The notes under the pieces are model-generated. The model saw only the letters and a program-made list of their open reading frames with translations, was not told the DNA's origin and did no database searches. Positions 55,042 to 64,000 of a DNA stretch of 64,000 nucleotides are shown in pieces (the first letter of the stretch is position 1; each line of letters opens with the position of its first letter). A program made the translations under genes and the position numbers. Source of the stretch: Hirundichthys speculiger (taxonomy: Eukaryota; Chordata; Actinopteri; Beloniformes; Exocoetidae); contig JAGFBZ010002315.1 in NCBI GenBank assembly GCA_018398805.1, positions 1 to 64,000 on the forward strand. Direction: 5' to 3'.

Positions 55042-58000
55042 GACTACGACGGAGTATTAGGGTCACACTGAGGAAAAAAATTGGGGGCAATGATTTTTTT
55101 TTAAATTCCTCACTTACGAAAAGAAAGTCGAAATGTCGAGAATAAAATCAAAATGCAGTTTCCAGAATAAAGTTGTCTTAAAGATTTATTCAAACCAGCT
55201 TTACTCTACCAACATAATGTCTGTGTCTATGTGCTTTTATCACATAGACTCAGTATTATAATAAGTATTCGTACTTTGAAGAGATTGTGTCAGAAATTGC
55301 AACTATTCAGAAAGACAAACTATACTGATTCTGGAATTCTGGAAACTGCATTTCGACTTTATTCTCGACATTTTGACTTTATTCTGGAAACTGCATTTCA
55401 ACTATGAATGGAGAATGGAGAATGGAAAAGGATCAGCCAATGAGCGTGCAGGTCAACCACTGGTCCCGCCCACTGGCAAAATGTCATTATTATGTAAAAG
55501 CTCATTCTTATGAAAAATGAAGCAATTATGTTAAAAACTTATTCTTAGATAATAAAAAAAAGCCATTCTGAAATTAACTATTATGCATTAAACTAAGATT
55601 AAATGATAATAAAATATATATCATAATAATTACATATATTTCATAATAATAAACGCCTGTATTTCATAATAATAGACTCATTTATTCATTGAATTATTCA
55701 ACTTTATTCTTGACATTACGACTTTATTCTCGACATTTCGACTTTATTCTCGACATTTTGACTTTATTCTCGACATTTTGACTTTATTCTCGACATTTCG
55801 ACTTTATTCTCGACATTTCGACTTTATTCTCAACATTTCGACTTTATTCTGGACATTATGACTTTATTCTCGACATTTCGTCTTTATTCTCGACATTTTG
55901 ACTTTATTCTCGACATTTCGACTTTATTCTCGACATTTCGACTTTATTCTCGACATTTTGACTTTATTCTCGACATTTCGACTTTATTCTCGACATTTTG
56001 ACTTTATTCTCGACATTTCAATTTTATTCTTGACATTTCGACTTTATTCTCGACATTTCGACTTTATTCTCGACATTTTGACTTTATTCTCGACATTTAG
56101 TCTTTATTCTCGACATTTCGACTTTATTCTCGACATTTCGACTTTATTCTCGACATTTCAACTTTATTCTTGACATTTTGACTTTATTCTCGACATTTCA
56201 ATTTTATTCTTGACATTTCGACTTTATTCTCGACATTTCGACTTTATTCTCGACATTTTGACTTTATTCTCGACATTTAGTCTTTATTCTCGACATTTCG
56301 ACTTTATTCTCGACATTTCGACTTTATTCTCGACATTTCAACTTTATTCTTGACATTTCGACTTTATTCTCGACATTTCGATTTTATTCTCGACATTTCG
56401 ACTTTATTCTCAACATTTCGACTTTATTCTCAACATTTCAACTTTATTCTGGACATTATGACTTTATTCTCGACATTTCGTCTTTATTCTCGACATTTTT
56501 ACTTTATTCTCGACATTTCGACTTTATTCTCGACATTTCGACTTTATTCTCGACATTTTGACTTTATTCTCGACATTTCGACTTTATTCTCGACATTTTG
56601 ACTTTATTCTCGACATTTCAATTTTATTCTTGACATTTCGACTTATTCTCGACATTTCGACTTTATTCTCGACATTTCGACTTTATTCTCGACATTTTGA
56701 CTTTATTCTCGACATTTCGACTTTATTCTCGACATTTCGACTTTATTCTCGACATTTCGACTTTATTCTCGACATTTTCGACTTTATTCTCGACATTTCG
56801 ATTTTATTCTCGACATTTCGACTTTATTCTCAACATTTCAACTTTATTCTGGACATTTCGACTTTATTCTCGACATTTCGATTTTATTCTCGACATTTCG
56901 ATTTTATTCTCGACATTTCGACTTTATTCTCGACATTTCAACTTTATTTTCGACATTTCGATTCTCGACATTTCGATTTTATTCTCGACATTTCGACTTT
57001 ATTTTCGACATTTCGACTTTGTTCTCAACATTTCGACTTTATTCTCAACATTTCAACTTTATTTTCGACATTTCGATTCTCGACATTTCGATTTTATTCT
57101 CGACATTTCGATTTTATTCTCGACATTTCGACTTTATTTTCAACATTTCGACTTTGTTCTCAACATTTCGACTTTATTCTCGACATTCGATTTTATTCGA
57201 CATTTCGACTTTATTCTCGACATTTCGACTTATCTCGACATTCGACTTTATTCTCGACATTTCGATTCTTCGACATTTTTTATTCTCGACATTTCGACTT
57301 TATTCGACATTTCGACTTTATTCTCGACATTTCGTCTTTATTCTCGACATTTCGACTTTATTCTCGACATTTCGACTTTATTCTCGACATTTCGACTTTA
57401 TTCTCGACATTTCGTCTTTATTCTCGACATTTTGACTTTATTCTCGACATTTCGTCTTTATTCTCGACATTTCGACTTTATTCTCGACATTTCGACTTTA
57501 TTCTCGACATTTTGACTTTATTCTCGACATTTCGTCTTTATTCTCGACATTTCGACTTTATTCTCGACATTTTGACTTTATTCTCGACATTTCGTCTTTA
57601 TTCTCGACATTTCGACTTTATTCTCGACATTTCGTCTTTATTCTCGACATTTCGACTTTATTCTCGACATTTCGACTTTATTCTGGACATTTCGTCTTTA
57701 TTCTCATCATTTCGACTTTATTCTCGACATTTCGTCTTTATTCTCATCATTTTGACTTTATTCTCGACATTTCGTCTTTATTCTCGACATTTTGACTTTA
57801 TTCTCGACATTTCGACTTTATTCTCGACATTTCGACTTTATTCTCGACATTTTGACTTTATTCTCGATATTTCGACTTTATTCTCGACATTTTGACTTTA
57901 TTCTCGACATTTCGTCTTTATTCTCGACATTTCGACTTTATTCTCAACATTTCGATTTTATTCTCGACATTTCGATTTTATTCTCGACATTTCGACTTTA

Positions 58001-58103
58001 TTCTCGAAATTTTGACTTTCTTCTCATGGGAAATGAAAAAAAAAAAAAAAATCATTGCCCACAAATTTTTTCCTCAGTGTGGTCCTAATACTCAGTCGTA
58101 ACT
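55042..58103. mobile_element. Inverted-repeat transposon enclosing a large 20-bp minisatellite
   Basis: Left end ACGACGGAGTATTAGGGTC and right end GACTGAGTATT (complement of 58086-58097) form inverted repeats that continue through CACACTGAGGAAAAAA and the ATGATT/AATCAT blocks for about 55 bp. Inward, both arms carry AGAAAGTCGAAATGTCGAG-type sequence in opposite orientation. The interior is the minisatellite at 55700-58020 plus a fragment of the 31648-type element at about 55405-55700. No transposase; target duplication unclear. Confidence 0.7.
55700..58020 (+). repeat. 2.3-kb minisatellite, unit ACTTTATTCTCGACATTTCG
   Basis: More than 110 tandem copies of a 20-bp unit with scattered variants (TTTTG, GTCTTT, CAACATTT). 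A stretch at about 57180-57310 has units with deletions. Frames are open over hundreds of codons only because the unit lacks stops; they are not genes. The same unit occurs inverted at 55127-55150 in the left arm of the enclosing transposon. Confidence 0.95.
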
Positions 58104-58239
58104 AACACGTGATCGCCTTCTTCCATTTGAACCCAACTTGAACTGCTGACCTGAGCAGTAACACCCCCCCCCCTCCACCCCACCACCAATCGGAGCTGCA
58201 GAGCTCCAGACAGCCAGCGGAGGTCGCTCTGCTCACTGC

Positions 58240-59222
58240 CGCCTCTCCTTCAGCTCTCCCTTTAACGCCTCTCCCTCCTTCCCCTCCTCTCCCCCTCATC
58301 CTCCGCTGGCACACTTTAGCAGCACAAGGAAGGCGGGAGTGGAGGAGGGGGGGGGGGACAAAAAAATCTGATCGAGCTTTTCCGGTCTGATAGCCGTAAT
58401 TTCCTCCCAGACCTCTGGCACCGGAGCGGAGGGGACGCGGGCTCAGATCCCGGTCGAGGAGGAACCGGAGCTGTTGCGCCCCGCACGCGTCTGCGCGTCT
58501 CTCCGCACGGCTCCGAGTAATAACGCATCCAGTTGGCAGCTCGGGGGAGGAGGAGGAGGGGGAGGAGGAGGAGGAGCGAGAGCAGAATGCTCCGCCGGGT
58601 TCGGGGCGCACACGGATCTCGCGGCGGCCGCTCCGCGCTCTCCCATCCGCGCGCCTCTCCGTCCGGCCTCGGCCCGTTCTCCGGCTGCGCCCACCTCCGG
58701 GTGTCTGTTACGTAACGCGGCGTCTTTGTCGCTCGCGCTGACTTCACCCTCCTGAAGCCGGGAGCGGGGACGTCTCCGCCTCCGCCGCCTGGAAGCGGGG
58801 TTTAAATCCGGACTCTGCAGCCTTTTTTTTTGTTGCCGTCGTGGACCGGAGGAGGAGCGGCAGGGAGCGCGCGCAGGGTGGAAACCCGAGTCCAGCGGTG
58901 ATGAGGAGTCACCCCGAGCGGATTTGACTGGTGCGCTGCCAGAAGCATCTGGAAAGGATAAGACAGGAACCCACTCCCCCTCTGGAGGAGCGGAGCAGAA
59001 TTCACATCTCAGACTTCAGTTCTTCTCTCCTGCAGATTCCCACTCATGTCTTTTATCCTGCTTTAAAGCCTCCGGCTGCCCCGGGTGGCACCGTCTAGGC
59101 CCGGAAGCAGATTTCCTCCCGGCAGCAGTGGGTCTGGACATGTTGGATAACCGGTTTCCTCCGTGCACGGACTGAAACCACGACAGATCAGTGATCCTGC
59201 GAGGTTTTGCGATGCAGTGAAG
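58240..59222 (+). promoter_or_regulatory. GC-rich, CpG-dense promoter and 5' untranslated region of PLCG1
   Basis: Base composition changes abruptly after 58240 to GC-rich with many CpG dinucleotides and purine-rich GGAGGAGG tracts, ending at the PLCG1 ATG. Several short upstream ATGs occur. The transcription start cannot be fixed from sequence alone, and a 5' intron is possible. Confidence 0.55.
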
Positions 59223-59493
59223 ATGTGTGCGGCCAGGTTCAGCGGCTGCCTCAACGGCTGTGGCGAGGAGGCCGCCGGCGCCGCCGCCACCGGCACCGGT
59301 CCGGTCGTGGCCTCCAGGACGCCCGACTGGACGGAGGCCGGTCCCCGCATCCTCCACAGCCTGGAGATGGGGACGGTCATGACCGTCTTCTACCAGAAGA
59401 AGTCCCAGCGCCCCGAGAGGAGGACGTTCCAGATCAGGCAGGACACCAGGCAGATCGTGTGGAGCAGAAACCCCGACAAGGTGGAAGGAGAGA
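59223..59493 (+). CDS. plcg1: Phospholipase C gamma 1, first coding exon
   Basis: PLCG1 hydrolyses PIP2 to IP3 and diacylglycerol downstream of receptor tyrosine kinases. The exon encodes about 90 residues: MCAARFSGCLNGCGEE, a variable Ala/Gly stretch, then the start of the N-terminal PH domain, LEMGTVMTVFYQKKSQRPER, RTFQIRQDTRQIVWSRNPDK. KKSQRPER is typical of PLCG1, whereas PLCG2 has a shorter, different segment. The exon ends in GTGGAAGGAGAGA before the donor GTGAGT at 59494, leaving phase 1, consistent with the family's next residues I-D-I-R-E. The ATG at 59223 is chosen because it gives the conserved NGCG N-terminus; the in-frame sequence upstream starts only with GTG. The next exon is not seen before the window ends, so the first intron exceeds 4.5 kb. 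Confidence 0.9.
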
Positions 59494-60511
59494 GTGAGTA
59501 TCAGAGCTCGGACGGGTCGCTGGGCCGGCCTCCTGGGACCGCGGGGAGTCCGGACCGGCTCCAGAACCCCTGCTGGAAGCGGTTAACGCTCAGGTAGAAG
59601 AACATATGTAGAGTAGAAGCTGCATGCCGGGCTTCCTGCGGTGGTTCTCCACGTTATTGTGAGGTAATCTTTAATTATACGGGCCACTGTTTTTGTGGAT
59701 GTGTCGCGACAGGAAGCTGCAGCTGCAAAACAACCATGCGCCAACTCCAAATGACCATAAAAAGATGGAGACCAGTGACAACAGAAGACTGAAAAGAGGT
59801 GAAGATGTCAGTGAAGTCCGACTGGGTCGGAGGTGTTCTGATGACATTTTTAAAACTCTTTCGATACCGATTCTGTTATCTCAGCTTTGGCTCTTGATCT
59901 GGTACCAGTCAGAGGTCCAGATGGTCCAAAGAGCAGTTTCAGACTCTTTAATTAAAGCAGCACAGAGGAGCGCAGAGCGGCTCCCCCTGCAGGCGGCGGA
60001 GGTGAAGTCCTCACGCGCCCGATGAGGCCGCTAGTTTTCCGTTTAAATTTGCACGACCTCTGGAAACCGCGTCCCTGCGTGAAACAATTCCAACACGACA
60101 GTCGGTCCACCAGCTAGCATCCCGACTCGCACATCGGAAATAGACAAAGAGATACAAGGCGACTGATGTCTGACCCCGCGGCTACGTCGATAAATGGCGA
60201 CGCGGAAAAGACGCGGTGACCGCGGAGGCGCAGAGTTGACGGTACGGCGTGGCGTAGTACGGGAGATGAGCTGACCACCTGGGAACGGATCGTCTCGTCG
60301 ATAAACACGACGTCGACGTCTTTTCTCAAACAAAACTCGGCTTCTTTTTGCAGAGAAGGAACACGACGTTCCGGACAAATCGCGTTGTTCTTCCTGTTGT
60401 TGACAGGAGACGTTGCGTTGCACAGGTGTGACGAGGCGCTGTTACTCCAAACTGGACACGATGAGCTGAAACATAACTATAGTGACCAGGAAGACACTGA
60501 AAAAAGAAATA
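59494..60511 (+). other. PLCG1 intron 1, proximal part
   Basis: No second exon and no other gene seen. Moderately GC-rich, unique-looking sequence. Confidence 0.5.
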
Positions 60512-61144
60512 CAGTGATCCGTCGCCAATTCGTGCTTTAAGTTCCACAGTTTCAGTTATTCGCGGATTTTTCAGAAATATATAATATGATTAAAAAATAT
60601 AAGAAAAAATCACAGAAATATCACAGGATGTTGTGCGTGTTTTCTCACAGCGAAGAAATGTTGTGAGCCAGCCTGGCCCCTTTAAGAAGGTGGCCTTATG
60701 GGTAATGGTGTGGCCTTATGGGTAATGTAGTGTGTGTGTCGTAGGACGGCAGAAGAAAACAGGTGTTAGATGAAACTGACAGGAGCCCAACAATACAACC
60801 TGTGTGATGTTACAAGTTCCTGCAGTGCCAGAATAAAGTTCCCGTTCCATGCAGAGAAAACCGGACTTTTTCTTTTGTTGTTGTTAGCGTGTTAGCTGCT
60901 AATTACGAGCCAAAAATAGCACAATAGCAGCGGTTTGTTTACTACGGTTCAGAGACCAGAGGCTGTGAAGGTAACAGAAAGACCACAGTTGAGACTTTGT
61001 CTTGTTTCGCTACTTTTTTGCGGTTTTTAAACGTATTTTAAACACATTATTTAAGATCGGGGGGCTCCGGCTCCAGTTCGCGGATTTTGATTTTCGCGGT
61101 GGGGGCGCCGGTCCCCATTAACCGCGGAAAATAAGGGATCACTG
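60512..61144. mobile_element. TA-flanked DNA transposon, CAGTGATCCCT family, copy 5
   Basis: CAGTGATCCGTCGCC to AAGGGATCACTG with TA at 60510-60511 and 61145-61146. One of the most complete copies, in PLCG1 intron 1. Confidence 0.8.
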
Positions 61145-61146
61145 TA

Positions 61147-62745
61147 TAGCGACTCCAAATTGGTCGGCAACGTCGCACGCAGCGATCACGAGACGGCGAG
61201 ACACGCAGACTACAGTGAGACGATGAAACCTGTCTGGTTGTCCGTCCCGGCGCCGGAGGGTTCGCTGGGATTCCCGTCGTCAAACCAGCATTTGGCCGAA
61301 GTTGTGCGCGGAAACGTTGACGCGGCGGCGTTTCGCTTCTTCCTCCGTCATCCGCAGTCTCGTGTTTTTGGTTCAAAATCGAGAAAACGCTCGTATTCAG
61401 TGGACTCATCTCTCAGCTTATTAGCTTTGTTGACTTTCGTTCGCCTCCGTTACGTTACGTTAGCTTTAAGTTCTCAGAGCCAGCGAGTGTTGGTGAGAAC
61501 GTTTTATTTGGGTGGACTGACCTTTCTAAAGAAAGCACTTATAAAGAAAATGAAATGGATATTGGACTTTCATGTGTTCCTGAAACGGTTTCCCGCCAGT
61601 CTGCGCGCTAGGAAACAGCTGACGCTCTTCTCGGCGTGCAGCGGAGGAGTTGTCGCGACTCCCTCGGCGGACAGACAGATCGCGGCCCCCGCGACCTTCG
61701 CTTCCTCTTCTCTGGCCTCGCGGTAGCTCTCCGGGCGGAGCGGCGCGCCGCTGCCACATGGACCCTCGACGAGCTTCCTGTCTGTCTGGTGGCCCGGCTG
61801 TGGCGGCGCTGCACCCGGAGCAGCGGGCGGCGGCGGCGGCGGCTGTGCTGCCGGTCCGGCCCGTCTGTGGCGTGGAGGCCATTGTCCGTGCCCTGGATTA
61901 TGAGGCCTGAGGGAGTTTTTTTTTTTTTTTTTCTTTTTTAGTAGCGTGCGTTAGAGCAGAGAAACCTAAAGCATTCACAGCTGGCGGGTTGAGTTTCCTT
62001 CTGTGTGCCATGTGTCTCAGACTAGAAACGCTAAAAACCTGCTCTTATGACACAGAAATAGGTTTGCTGTTTTGTTTTTTTTCCTCTAACTAAAGGTGGC
62101 TCAAAAAATAAAAAGACATTTAAAATGCAGAGGAAGAGCAGCTGTAAGTACCGGGCAGTTTCCATTTAACAGCTTCTGGACTCGTGAATTGATGACACGT
62201 TTATCCTCCGGAGCTGGATTTTATCTCCAGACTCCTTCGCCTGATGGATGTCGCTGGTCATCGTCTGGCACGAAGCGCCGCTCTGATTCCCTCCTGTTTG
62301 CTCCACTCGACGCCTTCCTCACAAACTCGCTGCTTTTCTGGATGTAGAGCCCTTCGTCTTTGCTGCTGTGTTCTGCCCCGTAGCCCAAGGTTTACAGTCT
62401 GTAGACGGCGGCCGATCAAACCCCATCTTTTTATGGGTCTGTTGACAGCAGCCGGTTTTAGGGGGCGGAGTTGGACTTGTTGACCTCCACCCCTCCGCGG
62501 GCGGTCCCCGGGAGCACAAACCCATTTCCGAAACGCTCCCGGAGTCGCTCTGAGGACGGGGTGAAGCCGCAGTGCCACCTCTCCTCCTGGTGGGACCCGG
62601 GCCTCGGTGGCGTTGTCGGCATTTTGACGGGTTGCTGTAAAGTGACGCACAGCTGGAAACGACTGGGACGGGAGTCCGAAGTGCAGGTTCCCGTCCCCGA
62701 TCGCAGGCCGAGACGTTTTTGGACTCTGCTGTTCCCTGTCCTCTG
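61147..62745 (+). other. PLCG1 intron 1, middle part
   Basis: Several GC-rich frames of 60-200 codons overlap on both strands (for example 61160-61726 and 62258-62854), but none shows a domain or a coherent splice pattern. No feature supported. Confidence 0.45.
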
Positions 62746-63272
62746 TAGGGGTGAGTATCGGCAAGGACCTCGCAATACAATATGTATCATGATCAGGGGC
62801 GCCGCTAGGGATTTTGGGCCCCATGAAAAGAATCTTTACCGGGCCCCCCAACACAGCGGTGAAATTTGTTGATGCTATTTTTGATCACCTTTTCGGCGCC
62901 CCAGATCATGATACTTGGGTCACGATACGATATCATCACGATATCATGATATATTGCGATATCCTACCCAGTTAATATCAAAACTAAAAGTAGAGATGAA
63001 AAATCAAGTTTCTGTATATGTTCATCAGATGATATTGATCATTCAGAGGACAAATTGAGTCAAAACTATTTGCTTCAAAACAACCTATTTATTGTTTATT
63101 ATTCACGTTTTTGCACATTTAAATTTTAAACAATTTTCCTAAAAAATCGATATTAGGAGCTGAAAAATCGATATTAGGAGCTGAAAAATCGATATTAGGA
63201 GCTGAAAAATCGCTATTGGGCGGCCAAAAATCGCGATATATTGCCAAATTGATTTTTTTTTTTACACCTCTA
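62746..63272. mobile_element. hAT-like element, TAGGGGTGAGTAT family, copy 3, with a nested element
   Basis: Left end TAGGGGTGAGTATCGGCAAG, right end TTTACACCTCTA. Flanks GTCCTCTG (62738-62745) and GTCCGCTG (63273-63280) match at 7 of 8. Contains a short tandem run of GATATTAGGAGCTGAAAAATC units at 63148-63210 and the 111-bp insertion at 62794-62904. Confidence 0.82.
62794..62904. mobile_element. 111-bp hAT-like element (CAGGGGCGCCG ends)
   Basis: CAGGGGCGCCGCTAGGG at the left pairs with CGGCGCCCCAG at the right. The perfect duplication ATCATGAT lies at 62786-62793 and 62905-62912 and excision restores the host repeat. GGGCCCC blocks sit inside. Very short non-autonomous element. Confidence 0.88.
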
Positions 63273-63436
63273 GTCCGCTGTAGCTGCGGTTTAGCTGCGT
63301 TTCTAGCGCGTCTGCGGTCCTTTACGGCATCCGTAGGTGCTGCATGAACGAGGCGTCACCAGTTATGAGGTTAGAGTGTAAATCGCATAAATGTTACCTT
63401 CTTATTTCTTTTTTTTCTGGGGGGGGCACTCGGGAG

Positions 63437-64000
63437 TAGAGCTGTAGCGATACACTAATCTCGCGATACGATACATGATATTCTGCTCACGACACGATAT
63501 ATATCAATATTCATCTTACAATACATTTACATCATTTTCCGAGAGATTTTAAAGGGACAAAGTGATTTTGGTGACATTTTGTGAGTGTTCCAATGACTTT
63601 GTTTGAATTAATTGAACTGAAAGCATCAATTACACATCATATGGCTGACAGGCAGCTTGCAAATGCTGGAAAAGATGAATAAAAGATGTGTTGAGAAAAA
63701 TAGTTTCATTTATTTAAACAGTGTAAATTGTAGGGGTGTGAAAAAAATCGATTTGGCAATATATCGCAATTTTCGGCCGCCCGATATAATATCGATTTTT
63801 GAGCTTCTAATATCGAGTTTCTAGGAAAATTCATTCATTCACTTAAATGTGCAAAAACACTAATAATAAACTATAAATAGTTTTTTTTGAAGCAAATAGC
63901 TTTGACTTATTTTGTTCTCTGAATGATCAATATCATCTGATGAACATATACAGCAACTTGATTTTTCATCTCTACTTTTAATTTTAATATTAACTGGGTA
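63437..64000. mobile_element. hAT-like element at window edge, with a partial TAGGGGTGAGTAT-family copy from 63731
   Basis: TAGAGCTGTAGCGATACACT with CGATACGATACATGATA follows the pattern of hAT ends in this window. At 63731 TAGGGGTGTGAAAAAAATCG begins an inverted copy of the family seen at 62746, which runs to the end of the window. Right ends of both lie outside. Confidence 0.6.

Noticed and set aside
56558..57895. Open frame of 445 codons with repeated LYSRHFDFILDI
   Set aside because: Direct translation of a stop-free 20-bp minisatellite; all frames of the array are open.
62258..62854. 198-codon minus-strand frame in PLCG1 intron 1
   Set aside because: No conserved motif, GC-rich composition, and it ends inside a transposon.

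Overview
The window looks like teleost fish nuclear DNA. Genes are split into short exons with GT-AG introns, their products read like vertebrate proteins, and most of the intronic and intergenic space is filled by short DNA transposons, many of them hAT-like with 8-bp target-site duplications (TSDs). No bacterial operon, CRISPR array or rRNA is visible. All calls come from reading the sequence and from recalled protein families; no database search was run.

Five protein-coding loci can be supported. (1) 11419-26226 (+): sixteen exons of a PHLPP phosphatase (PH domain, leucine-rich repeats, PP2C-like phosphatase, C-terminal PDZ ligand), closer to PHLPP1 than PHLPP2; its N-terminal exon(s) were not found. 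(2) 30806-34194 (-): MARVELD3, a four-pass tight-junction MARVEL protein, in three coding exons. (3) 37924-39534 (+): the C8orf82/UPF0598 homologue in three exons. (4) 41541-52194 (+): NAPRT, nicotinate phosphoribosyltransferase, in thirteen exons with a complete coding frame of 1668 nt. (5) 59223-59493 (+): first coding exon of PLCG1, behind a GC-rich promoter-like region; the rest lies beyond the right edge. The genes are functionally unrelated (AKT/PKC dephosphorylation, junctions, a mitochondrial-type unknown, NAD salvage, phosphoinositide signalling).

Three coding stretches carry local frame breaks: PHLPP LRR exon near 19770, PHLPP last exon in a poly-C tract near 25910, and a self-compensating shift in NAPRT exon 1 at 41705-41740. 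Two of the three lie in C- or G-rich runs, so assembly indels are the likeliest cause.

The repeat landscape is the most unusual part. At least a dozen hAT-like families can be delimited by TSDs, several nested: 208-3307, 23524-25078 (with an empty-site copy at 14359-15203), 27679-28449, and 62738-63280. Other elements include five copies of a TA-flanked element with ends starting CAGTGATC, a pair of TA-flanked palindromic elements, and one tRNA-derived SINE. Domesticable DNA-binding domains occur inside mobile DNA: a MADF exon inside a hAT-like element (3530-4144), a Myb/SANT-like reading frame (5768-6208), a broken THAP gene (44435-44935) and a pogo/Tigger-like N-terminus (36507-36599). Two 20-bp-period minisatellites follow NAPRT: one at 52398-53125, the other, about 2.3 kb long, inside an inverted-repeat transposon at 55042-58103.
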